Source: Ulva prolifera (lineage: Eukaryota > Chlorophyta > Ulvophyceae > Ulvales > Ulvaceae). Taken from it: DNA of 64,000 bases. The notes under the pieces were generated by a model. It made no database searches, was not told where the DNA came from, and worked only from the letters and a program-made list of their open reading frames with translations. Position numbers and translations under genes: made by a program. Of this stretch, positions 1-10,459 are shown one piece after another (position 1 is the first letter of the stretch; each line of letters starts with the position of its first letter). The stretch spans positions 282,923 to 346,922 of the forward strand of contig CM041204.1 in assembly GCA_023078555.1 (NCBI GenBank). Direction: 5' to 3'.

Positions 1-3000
1 GCGACCCCACGGCCTTTGACTGGGTGCGTGCGCTCCGCGGGGCATACTGCGACGCTCTCACCAGGTGAAGTCACATGACCGTGTGTTGGCGACCGTGTGT
101 TGGCGAATCATGTATGACTTCTCCTTGTAACACACACAGATCAAGAATTTCTTGAACTGTATACACCGCTCTCCAGGGTCTATGCTTCTGAGGGAACTGC
201 TTTTGTGTTTGGCCACGCTGATGTGTCTGATTATGCGCACCGGCCCTGGACCGAAGGGCGCCGGCACTGTCTGAACTTCAAACTTTGAAACCTGGCCTGC
301 CGCATGTTGATCAGTGCTAGTCATCAGTAGATACAATTGCACGCTTCAGCCTGATCTGTACATACGATCCCTCGGCCACGAGAGAAGCTGTCGACGATTG
401 ACGAGCGCTCCAACGTCTCAAACACCCGAATTGCCTCACACCGGCGGCGGCCCCTCAGGCTGTTGTTGCCCCTGACCCCTCATCAACGTCCGCATCACCA
501 GGGGGTTCGCAGTGTAGGTGCGGTGGCAGACAGAGCTGAGCTTCTCGGACTGGGAGGATGAGAGCTCAACGGCGGAGCACTACCGGGGGCTGCTCAATGG
601 CCGCCCCTCGCTCACATGGCGGCAGGTGCTCGACGCGGCTCTGGAGGGCAGCGACCGGGACAGTACGCCACCTCCCTTATCTGACACGTCATCAGGGTGG
701 GTGCATGCGAACCCGCGTCAGGCCTAAGCAGCCTCGTTAACAATTGTGGCAACAACAACAGATCAGATGGTCTTTCGCCAGGACAATTGATATTTTTGCA
801 GTCTCCTAGGTTTCAGTAGTCTCCTTGTTTCCTAGGTCTCCCACAGCTGTACTGCATGCATCACCGAAGCGCTGTGGTCAACAGTACGTACTGTACAGTA
901 TACTAGCAATGCTGTTGACCATCGGCGCTTCAGTGATGCGCCGTGACGGTGCAGTGCCACAGTTTTCGTGATCATTCGGTGTACATCGATCGGCGCGTGA
1001 GGCACATACTATAGTATGCACCGCTCCTGATAATCGTGCAGTATGGAGCCTTGTCTACGGCCCTCGAGACATGAGCTCATGTCTCTGGCATCATGCGTAG
1101 CTCATCTATGCCCGTGGCCGTTCTCCGCGGTGAGGCCGTGGGCCGTGGAGATCGATATAATTATCAAAGCCAGAGCCGGGTGCAGGTGTGAGGTTCATCC
1201 GCTTTGCGGAGCTTATAGCAGGGCAAGGCCCGGCAGACGTGTTTTCACAGGTTGGGCCGGTGTGGGAGGAGCCGACGGCGCCACAGCTGTCTATGTGGGC
1301 GCACATGTGTGACCCCTTCCCCTTCACCGCGATGCGGGAGGTCGCCTACCGCAACCACGGCCTGCAGGTGTGCTCCCATCGGTATCTCACATACTGTGTG
1401 TGCGCCAATTGCAGCCAGCACGCGCGATCATCTGGTGGCTACCCCACTCAGGCTCACTCCGTATACATAGGATGAATAGTATAGCGCATATTTGTGCGCG
1501 TGTGTGCATGCTGTGTCTACCGATGATGCCGCCATGCTCGGCTCCAATCACCTCTCCTGAGCAACACTGCAGCGATGCAGATGTATGTAATCAGAATCAT
1601 GTTGGCGTGACTGTGGCGCAGGTGGCGAGTGTGCATGAGCTGGAGCCGTTTGTGCTTTTCCTGGACGGCCAGCCGAAGGAGAAGCGGCACCTGGTGAACG
1701 CCGGCGACCTCATCCCGACGCTGATGCAATCGTTCCCAGGCATGTCACTCGCCCGCGGCCGCGTCAACGTATGCCTGCGTCTGCATGCGTCTGCCCGTGT
1801 CTGCCCGCGTCTGCCCGCTTCTGCCCGCTTCTGCCCGCGTCTGCCTGTGTCTGCCTGCTCCTCAGATGTAGCAAGTGTAGCAACCTTTGCATTCGGCACA
1901 TAGAAACTGTTGACCACAGTCAACAACTCAGCAGGTTAAGGTAGCGGGCCACCTGCGTCAGTTGCAGTGGCAGGCTCTGGCAGACGTAATCGTGTTCGAG
2001 TGCCAGGGCGCAGTCCATACATGAGCTACTAATAGTATGGGTGGTACCCGCTGTCTTCACTGAGAACCGGATGTCTGCGTTCCATCGCGAAGTGCGCCAA
2101 GGTCACGCCACTACATGTCATGTGAGCCTGTTTAAAGCTTCAGCACTGCGGACATGTGGTGGTTCCTGCCCCTAGCTGTGCATGCCTAGTATACATGTCT
2201 GTCACTTACATGCCTCACTCGTACACGTGTGACCGGTGCTGGTGCATGAGGGTCATGCGTGCAGGCGTGCGCATGGAGCACATTGAGATCTCGGCGAACC
2301 CCCTGGAGACGCAGCTGCAGCTGCTGTCGAAGGCAACGGTTCTTGTGACCAACATCGGCAGCCGCAGCTTTCGCCTCATCTACCTGCCCAACGGCGCCAC
2401 CACCATCCTCGTCGGGCCCCCCGAGTGCGCAGCCCTGGCCCGAATCGCCCATCACTTGGCAATTGGGCCAAGCATGTGTTCAGTTTTATGCGTGGCCCGC
2501 ATGTCTGCTAGTGTCGACGTCACTGCGCACTTCAGTTGCACGCTCTGCATTCCTGCATGTTTCTCAACTCTTGCAATTTTTAATGACTAGTTAATCATCA
2601 TCTGTGAAACATCACAGTGATGGTACACCATGCGCCTAGCATCAAAGGCACCGGTGGTGTGTATGTAGTCACAAAGGACAGAGGCCGGGCATCGAGCCGT
2701 TTCTAGGAAACCACTTGCAAATCCACTCACTCAGTCATGGCACTAGGCCGCGCACGAGCGCGCACCATCGCCCTGCCGGTAATTCCAGCCGGTGGTATGT
2801 ATGTATACAATAGTTACAATGGAGAGAGGCAACGGGCCGTTCCTAGGGATCTATCCACAAAGCCACGCACTCAGCCATGGCACTAGGCCGGGTACGAGCA
2901 CGTACCGCAGCCCGGTGGTGTGTATGTATGCATGCGTGATTACATAGCCGAATCCATTTGGACTTGGACAACTCCAAAATCTGGACCAAAAGAGGCATCC

Positions 3001-4399
3001 AAGCAACATGGCGCCGCAGACTCGATCCTGCCGGACTGAGGTCATACAGTATGGACGCAATTGTAGTGTGATCGTGTATGTATGTGTTGCTGTTAATTTG
3101 GATGAGATTCGGTTCTGGTGTTTGTCTTCTCCCGTTCACTCTTTTGTCATGTACATGCTGCCGCAGACTCTGACTTGCCACAGAACGCAACACGAACCAA
3201 GTCTGTGTGGGTGGGCTGGGGCGAGCACTGTACGTGCAAGCTGCAGCAGCGTCTCCGGCGGGTGTCGCAACTACGTGGAGAGAATACTGGTGAATCAGCC
3301 GGCAATTAATATTGTAAACCTGGTCATCCGGAGGTGTCGATGTGCGGCAATGGAAGTTACAAACTTTGACAGAGTGAACGGGGAGAAGACAATTACTACA
3401 AAAGAATCTCATCCGAATCAAAAGTCACATACACGCGGCAACACAACACAACATCTGCGCCCACACTTCAGTCTGGGAGGATCGGGTCCTCCAGGCCTGC
3501 ATGATACCGCAACCCTTGCTCACGTGAGATGACAAGCCCCATGTGAGATGTGCGGCAATGGAGTATCCAAGCCATCCCAACTTCACTCAAATGTAGGTTG
3601 GTATACGCAGTGCAAGCATATGTTGTGACAGAATCGTCAGAAACAAGTCAGCATCGCCCGATCAAGTCAACACAATTGATCATGGCCCATGTGCATGGCC
3701 ACGGCCGCTCGGGAAGTGCGCCTGCGAGTGTTCGGGGCTTGCGCAAATCACGCATGCACATGCGTGCCGGCATCCATGCACCGGCTACCATCTAAAAAAT
3801 CCTGCGAGTAATGCTGTTGCGCAGACATGTGGATACCGCCACAGTGCAGAGGCATCTGTACACGTGGTTCAGTGTAGACACTAGAATTTCGAGACATGTA
3901 CATGTCTCGAAATCCTAGTGTCTACACTGAACCGGAGCGGTGGCGGCAAGTTTGCATTGTTGGGTCGTCAGGCCCGATCACATAGAACAACACTCCGAAC
4001 ATTTCAGAATGAATTCTGGATTGCAGCCCCCAAAGCACGGGGGAGTGACCCAACACTGCATGCAGGTACGAGGTGCAGCTGCTGCCTGCCCCAGACGAAC
4101 CGGCGGATACTTTCCGCGTTCCCGTCACCGAGATCACGCCTTACACAATCCACCGCCCCTTCATCGAGATCGACTGGTGCTGGGGCTACATCGGGTACGT
4201 CAACATTCTGCGCTATCGCATCGAGAGTGCAGCCGAGGTTCCGCAGGGGGAAACATGGTCCGCCGAAATTGACGTGCGCAACTCTGACGTCGTGCTGGAC
4301 GAGCACAAGATCACGGCCCTGCTGCGCGTTGCGCTGGAGCGGGCACAGCACAGCACGGCGCAGCGTGGCGGCGGCATTCTCTCCGCATGCGCCTCGTGA
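1..4399 (+). CDS. Glycosyltransferase family 61-like gene, 5'-partial, multi-exon
   Basis: Probable sugar transferase of the secretory pathway. Exon candidates: 1-64 (frame 3, ends ACCAG|GTGAAG), 518-about 697, 1186-1367 (after TGCAG, ends CTGCAG|GTGTGC), 1622-1768 (ends GTCAAC|GTATGC), about 2265-2424 (ends CCCGA|GTGCGC) and 4066-4399 with stop TGA. The last two join in matching phase (phase 2). The 1622 and 2265 exons carry the best family signal: a stretch ending LVNAGDLIPTLMQSFPG, then LLSKATVLVTNIGSRSF and IYLPNGATTILVGPPE. This follows the GT61 pattern of 'alarm over position, H-G-A-G loop, hydrophobic, P-G', but the usual HGA is IGS here. The C-terminal exon is Trp/Tyr rich (FIEIDWCWGYIGYV). 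The 1.6-kb last intron holds direct repeats, a TIR element and a palindrome. Phases among the earlier exons are not all reconciled, so at least one small exon is missing or misplaced. The start lies outside the window. Confidence 0.5.
858..939. repeat. Inverted repeat (about 27-bp arms) in intron
   Basis: Arms at about 858-885 and 912-939 (starting GCATCACCGAAGCG and ending CGCTTCAGTGATGC) are imperfect reverse complements around a 26-bp AT-richer loop. It lies in an intron of the GT61-like gene. No target duplication was seen. Confidence 0.5.
1769..1862. repeat. Decamer tandem repeat beside a splice donor
   Basis: About nine imperfect copies of a 10-bp unit like GTCTGCCCGC start directly at the donor GTATGC of the exon ending at 1768. 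The array lies in an intron of the GT61-like gene and is probably a neutral minisatellite. Confidence 0.7.
2651..2915. repeat. Two direct repeats of about 130 bp
   Basis: Copy 1 (2651-2789) and copy 2 (2790-2910) both start GGTGGT[G/A]TGTATGTA, share GGGCCGTT[T/C]CTAGG, CACTCAG[T/C]CATGGCACTAGG and a Cys/Arg-rich GC segment. A third copy begins at about 2911. It is a diverged tandem duplication in the last intron of the GT61-like gene. Confidence 0.65.
3095..3424. mobile_element. Non-autonomous element with about 50-bp terminal inverted repeats
   Basis: The left end (3100-3148: GGATGAGATTCGG, TGTTTGTCTTCTCCC, GTTCACTC) is inverted at the right end (3366-3421: GAGTGAACGGGGAGAAGAC, GAATCTCATCCGAATC). 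The 215-bp interior has no ORF of note, so it looks like a MITE or foldback element. Single ends of the same family recur at 5411-5446, 19117-19153, 19679-19733, 26606-26665 and 33685-33722. Target duplications were not resolved. Confidence 0.65.
3866..3933. repeat. 68-bp near-perfect palindrome with no loop
   Basis: The arm 3866-3899 (GGTTCAGTGTAGACACTAG, then ATTTCGAGACATGT) is repeated as its reverse complement through 3933 with one mismatch and no spacer. The RNA would be a 34-bp hairpin in the last intron of the GT61-like gene. It may be a very small foldback element or a miRNA-like precursor. Confidence 0.85.
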
Positions 4400-6117
4400 G
4401 GTGCTCGTGGGCACGTGCATGCGTTGTTCGGGAAGCGTGCGGCCATGCACGCTGCAACCACTGCGATGCCACAGGTCTTTGGCCGACCGAACTCGCATCA
4501 GCTATGGACCGGATATGTGATGCATGATGTAGTGATGCAGCATGCGCAGCACAACAGGTGCAATACGGATGAGACGGCTGCGATGGAGACGTGCTGGATT
4601 TCCGGCCGGTCCATTGGAGGACAATGTACGCCGGCCAGTAAGGAGCCTCCGTGCTGATGCTAAGCCGAGGACACTTGGGGGGGGGGGGGGGGGGGGAGGA
4701 TGGGATGGGGGGACACATCATGGGCTGGGGTGTTGTGCAGTGTTTTAGTTCTCATTGATGAGAGTTTAGAGCATCGTCGCGTATAGGCCAACCAGGGGCA
4801 CCGGTTGAGATCTAGCTTGCCGAGATAAAGGCCCGCAACAGCCCGGGCATTACAATATCTCAGTTGCTAGCCTACCAGCCGGATGACCAGCCAATGCTAG
4901 GAATAATGTGACATGCAGCAGCCAGAACACCAATACATGAAGGCTGGAGATTATCGGCATGACGTAGACTGATACCGTGACCGCGATCGCTTAGCAAGGA
5001 ATGTGGCAGTGCGTAATACTGTCACGAACGAGTGTTAGTTGCCGCTCCATGACTGACCACTACTTGTACACATATGCATCCCTTCCTCATCAGCCTGAGG
5101 TCACAAGCTTAAGTGACGCTCCGGGGTGGGAGATTTTCAAGTCCGAATAGAGTCTATTGGTACAATATTATATTTCCTTTGCGCGGTACTGCAGGGTTAT
5201 GCCGCCTGCAGTGTACAAGTCGATTCCGAGTCGGACTTCAATGAACAATGTAAGCTAGCTGGGGAATACGTACAAACGCAAAATTGTCAGCATTGCTGGC
5301 GTGGCATGTGTATTGCAGTGCCAGGGCAGCATATGCTGCATGTTGCTATACCGTATATAATGTGAAGATTCGTCAGCGTCTGTCCCCACATTCGTGAGAA
5401 CTACAGAATATTTACAAAAGAGTGAACGGGAGAAAACAAACAGAACTACAGAATGAATGCTGGGTCCCATCCCGGTGACGCCGAAATTAACGAAATTGCA
5501 AAAAATCAAATCGCGGTGTCGCGGGATTCTCGCGATGAGATGCAAAACAATGACTAATGGTGATGTCCCGCCTCAGGAATGCCGTCCGGTACATGCAGCG
5601 GTACAAAATGTGTCCTACTGTGAACGCTCAACTTCTTTGCGATCTCTATCTGCCTTTGCAGCAACATGCTCGGCATTGTCAGGAAAAAAGTGTCTTGAAA
5701 TAACCTGTAAAACTTTTTGGCACCTTACCAGCCGGCTCGTCGGCTGTTGGCACGTCGACGTCACTGTCAACGGAACTATATTCGCTCATAGCGTCTACCC
5801 GAATGGCTGCCCGAATCCCGAGGCACAGGCAGCGTAATTGATCTGTATACATACGTAACGAGCGCCCAAACAATGAAATACCTGTGTCCCGACCCGAGCG
5901 GCATCAGGCCGAAGAGCCCCGTCAAAATGAAACCACGTGTCTGTCCCTGTAGCCGCATTAACGACGGCTGAAAATGAAATAAACCCGAAAATTGGTCCTG
6001 TCCCAGCGAAACCCGCAACGACTCTTCATATTATATATGGCACTATGTGCATGTGACAGTCGGTACGTAAGGATCAATCACAGGCTGTGCCACGCGCCTC
6101 TAGCAACATGTTCCTAC
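4400..6117. other. No recognisable gene; poly-G and a transposon half-element
   Basis: This follows the GT61-like stop codon. It contains a run of 20 G at 4677-4696 and, at 5411-5446, one end of the TIR element family. Open frames are short and show no known domain or splice-consistent structure. Nothing else is supported. Confidence 0.5.
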
Positions 6118-6320
6118 TGCTGGGGGCCGGGGGGAGGGCACCGTGCAGTAGGGGTGGCTAGAAGAGCTACAAATTGCAGTGAAGCAGGTGCCGCTGCCGG
6201 CAGGTGCGGGCGCGAAGGAAATGGCAGCGGTGAAGCAGGTGGTGTCGACGTCATACATCGCGGGTGTTGCGAGCCCGTGTGCAAGCTGCACGGCTACTGC
6301 TTCACTGACACTGAGCTTTG
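6118..6320 (+). pseudogene. Kinase N-lobe exon fragment, inverted relic of the A/B/C family
   Basis: This stretch is closely similar to the end of the U-box/kinase exon in units A-C but on the opposite strand, including VKQVPLPAGAGAKEMAAVKQ and KLHGYC. Damage is visible: the Glu codon after GTV-Q is TAG, and about 4 bp are missing between the equivalents of ASP and VCK, shifting the frame. The splice donor after CTGAGCTTTG (GTGTGT) is kept. Upstream coiled-coil, U-box and downstream C-lobe exons are absent. With the beta-helix relic at 7.57-8.61 kb it represents a fourth, broken copy. Confidence 0.85.
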
Positions 6321-6744
6321 GTGTGTTTGCTGACTCTCCAGGCCTGACAGCTGTGATCAGAAGAAACGCACCCAGAGCATGCCCCTCGCAACAGCCAGGT
6401 GAAGGTGTCATCATCGGCCGCAGCTGCGATCACAAGACGAGCGCCGGCTCCCCATGCTTTGGATTCATTCACGTGAGAGCAAGTGTCAGCTCCAGAGCCT
6501 TCGGCACAGGGTACACTAGACACCTCGGAGGTGCAACAGGTGTGGCGCGCCGGCGCCAACGCAATGTGACCTGTGCTGTTCGGACGGCGCAATGCATGCA
6601 TTGTGTGCACCATGCATGTCACGCATTACAGTCAGCGAGCAGAGGCCTAGATGCGCAACTGTCTAGATCTGGGCGTTTATCTGTCGACGTCAGCGTCCTG
6701 TAGTCACGACTAACAGGTGCGCAGCTTGCATGCATACACGCAAC

Positions 6745-7240
6745 CAGAGTTGCATTAATACGCGTATCTTTCGATTTCGGTACGTTTAATACACGTATTT
6801 TATTCTAACGTACTTTATCAGCGTATAGTACGCACGTACGTTTCGGACTTGAGCGTTTTGAGAGAGCCTAGAGCTCTGCACAGCGGTGCACCTCTAGCCA
6901 CAAGGCCAAAGGAGGTTGTGAACATCCCTTGCATTGCATGATGAACCTGAATAACCTGATCATCTAATTGACTGTTAGTATATTGTACTGTTCTCAGCAA
7001 TAATGTCCTAAGCACAGATGACAGTGACCGTGGCACTACCAAGTCTGGCCATCACCGGCTTGCAATTGGCGCCTCAGGCGCCGGCGCCAAGCCAGAGATG
7101 TAGCCTAGGCGCCAAGCCAGAGATGTAGCCTAGCTATTCAGCGTACTTTTCAACCCCCCAACTTGAAGATTGGAGCCAACGTACGATACGCGTACTTTTG
7201 CTTAACGTACTTTATCACGAAACACACTAATGCAACTCTG
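6745..7240. mobile_element. hAT-like MITE
   Basis: The element begins CAGAGTTGCATTA and ends TAATGCAACTCTG, a perfect 13-bp terminal inverted repeat. Flanks are CACGCAAC (6737-6744) and CGCGCAAC (7241-7248), an 8-bp target duplication with one mismatch. TIR motif and 8-bp duplication fit hAT elements. The 496-bp interior is AT-rich, has AACGTACTTTATCA near both ends and two 25-bp direct repeats at 7084-7133, and has no transposase. Confidence 0.7.
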
Positions 7241-7571
7241 CGCGCAACTGTGGCTCCTTCGATGCAATCAGTTGCATGCGACCCGTGTGTTGTAACGCTG
7301 CATCATGATGCTGGGGATCACCTCAAGTCAAGCTGACGTGGCCGTGCGCACTGCATGCAGTGTGTCTCAAGAATTCTGTTCACTGGTACATGCACAGCGT
7401 TTTTCCCGTGTACATATATACAGCTAGCCAAATATAGGCCTTAGTGCATGCACTACATGCACTGCGCAGCTTGCTCCGGACGTCTGTGCCTTGGCCCTGA
7501 TCCCATATATACTCCAGTGCAATTTTGTATCTTATAGAGGGATCAGCGGTTGGAGCAGGTATCATGTACAG

Positions 7572-8612
7572 GACGTCAGTGGCATCCACACAATTGCTCA
7601 GCTGTTCAAATACCCGCAGCCTGATCACAGAAAGCCTGAGCACAGAAAGCAGGCGCTTTCCATCGCCCATAGCAGCAAACTCAATCTAGATGCCGTGAGA
7701 GTGGTTGCGTCGGTCCTCGGATTGAAGTACGGAATGATCAAGGTGCCCGGGGCGAAATCCAGCATGCTTGCGCTCTCCGGCCCGGAGCACGCACAGTCCG
7801 GGTTTCTGCAGATGCCTCTAGCCGGCAGTAGTAAAAAGATCCCGGAGGCGCAGAGGGGCGTGGTGCTGTCTCAGCATGGGGTGACAGTGTCAAATGCCTG
7901 CCTGCCAGTGCAGCTGGGCCAGACCGGGATCATCATGGTGCACGTGGCGGGAACGAGTGAAATCGTGTTGAAGAACGTCGACATTCGAGCGCCGCCATGA
8001 TTGCCGCACGCCTGCGGAGTGAGCCCGCCGCACGGCTTCACGGCTCACGCCGGCATGTGTGTACAGCGCATGCGTATGGCCCATCTTCTCGATGGTGCTT
8101 CTAGATGGTACTCGGTGTCCTGGGACCTTGAATTCAAGGTGAGTCACGCTCGTCGTCAGTATACTCCCGTCGTGATCATGACACTAGCAAGCTGCATGGA
8201 GTCGCACTGATGTGACCTGTGCACGGAGTGCAATGGCCGTGGGATCGAAGCAGGCTGATGCATCATCAGCATGCGTGTGACACACAGGGGGTGTGCCGCA
8301 GGAGGGCTGCTATTCTGCCACGGGCATCGATGCCGCCTTGTGGTGGAGGACGTGGCTCTGCTGGACTGCATGCTGGTTGTGAGCGACGGCGCCACAGCCA
8401 CTGTGCGCAAAACCACAGCCACCGCGACTCGTTCGACGTGCGCTGATTTCCGAGATCACGGTGTGCTTTTCACCGGGGCAGGCTCACATCTGGACGCGGA
8501 GGATATGGCGGTACATGCAGACAAGGGGAGGCAGAGACATCGCTGCGAAGGCTGGTGGGGCGGTCACCGCCGTGCGCACACGTGTGAATCCGATCTGATC
8601 CAGCCTTGGTGG
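7572..8612 (+). pseudogene. Beta-helix exon pair, inverted relic of the A/B/C family
   Basis: Exon-like segment 7572-7990 follows a conserved acceptor (GTACAG) and encodes DVSGIHTIAQLF, then directly sequence matching the second beta-helix module (QALSIAHSSKLNLDAVRVV, QLGQTGIIM, GTSEIVLKNVDI). It is therefore a fusion of module-1 and module-2 starts compared with units A-C. The donor after the last Ile codon is lost (CGAGCGCC instead of CAAGGTGAG). The second segment 8302-8612 (GGLLFCHGHRCRLVVEDVA, LVVSDGATATVRKTT) shifts frame after HLDAEDMAVHADK. It lies downstream of the kinase fragment on the same strand, the same gene order as in the intact units. Confidence 0.85.
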
Positions 8613-10440
8613 TGGGTGCCCTCGTCTGCTCCTGCAGCCTCCAATCTCACGGCCACTTGCATCAGTCTGCAAGTGGAAGCCCGCTGCCTGCGGGGTTTAG
8701 AAACGATCTATATCACCCGCGGTGGCCGGTCTCGATTGTGCAACGCAATGACATGAGTGTGTCTGCATTCTAGCGCGCATGCTGACGAATGTGGGCTGTC
8801 CTGTCGGTGGCGCATGTGCTGGTACGGGAGGGTTCCTGTTGTGTGTGCGCTCGAGGAGATTGCCCCAGAGACTGCTCCTGGATGTCTGTTCTCGAAGCAG
8901 ATTTTATCAAATCGTGGCAGGATCCGGGGTCAGAGGAATGTTGTGTGCGCCGGCAGGAGCTGGCTATAAGGCCCCCTCTGATCTTTGGTGTGTGCCGGGC
9001 CACCGCATCGCGTCCGCGGCGGGATCACTGAGAGGCGTACTACTAGTAGTGTGGGGTCATCGTGACAGTCCAGTGACAAGATCGGTCTACCACTGGACAC
9101 TCACAGTCATTGCGTGCGTGCACATGTGGGTTGATATGGGTGTTCCTGTGTGTGCACTGGCAGGAGTGGGCCGACTCCTGCATACCGGCGCACATGTGCA
9201 ACAGGGACAAAGCCAATATTAATGGAATGGGCTGATCATGAGAGTGAGGAGGCGCTGGTGTGCGTGAGCCTCCCTGAGCGGGGTCAAGCAATGGCGGGCT
9301 GCAGTGTCTGGGGGATACTCCGTGTGGATCTGAAGTGGTAGATCGACGCAGCACACGCAATCGATTCACTGCCATCATAAGCTCTGGTGTGCCGTGCCGT
9401 GTGCATGTTGTCGTGGCACATGCGGATCCTGTGATATCGATGCTACCTGCCTATCCGATCGGGTTCTTCTAACAAGCACACGTTGGGGCAATTCTTCAGA
9501 GCTCTGCGGGAGCGTCCATGTTGTTGATTGTGTTAGGCAGTGCCCAGGCCGCATCTTCAATGATGCAACGTGTGCAGAATGTGGAATCATTGCATGCATG
9601 GCTACTACATGCATGCGATGGCAACACTGCTGTCAGTGATTGATGCTGCCGCCTTCAAAGACTTATTGTTACCAAAAACCATCTGTGGGTTAGTGTAGTT
9701 TTGTTTGCCAAATGTGTTTTGCCGATATATGTAATTTTCTTTTAAAGCATCTGCAATTTTTAAACAAGGCTGGCCATGGAATCCTGAACCCTGCGATGAA
9801 GCATCAAATCGATTACCCAGTCCTGGCACCCATGCGTTCAACCTGTAATGTGATATGGGAGTAGGAGATTGCATGAGAAACCTGGAACCGGCCTATGTAG
9901 TCTCCCGTCAAACGTGTGCACCAGCACAAACCCACCGGCAGAGGCCATGATGCAGTGCACACGTGTGGAGATGCAGCATTGTGGCAGGACTACGTAGTAT
10001 ACGCAGTACAGGTTGCTTCAATTGTCCGCGACTAGTCTGCTTTGTTCCTACACACTGGTGTCGTTGCGATGAATGTTGCCTTGACCGATATTGGTAGCTC
10101 CGCCATATTCTGGGATTGAGACCTCGAGGCTTCTTCGCACGGACTTCTGGGGATGGCGATCAAGATCCGAAGGACATGCATGGCCGCCACGCGCGCACCA
10201 TGGTGTTCATCTCCGACAGTCTTCAAAAATCTGGTCAAACATCCCGACAAGATCTTTCTGAGACACAGGCATCAGTGTCAGCCAAGCTCTCGTCGTCCGA
10301 GTCTGCACACACAGCAGGGCCGCTCATGTAGTACCAGCATGTCACACAGCACAGCACAGCACACGGCAGCCCATACACAGGAACACCCATGGCCACATAC
10401 ACTCTCATGATGGCGTGGTTGAACTGTGGAAGCTGGAAGA
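8613..10440. other. No recognisable gene between the inverted relic and unit A
   Basis: The stretch separates the plus-strand relic from minus-strand unit A, so an inversion or insertion junction must lie in or near it. At 9062-9100 is the reverse complement of a short hairpin sequence also found in the introns of units A (about 16490) and B (about 27640), so the homologous DNA extends into this area. No domain or spliced frame is visible. Confidence 0.45.
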
Positions 10441-10459
10441 GAAGATGCGGGCACACACC

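Noticed and set aside
113..130. Plus-orientation LINE tail (CTCCTTGTAACACAC)
   Set aside because: Only about 14 bp match and the upstream sequence lacks the GT-rich tail body.
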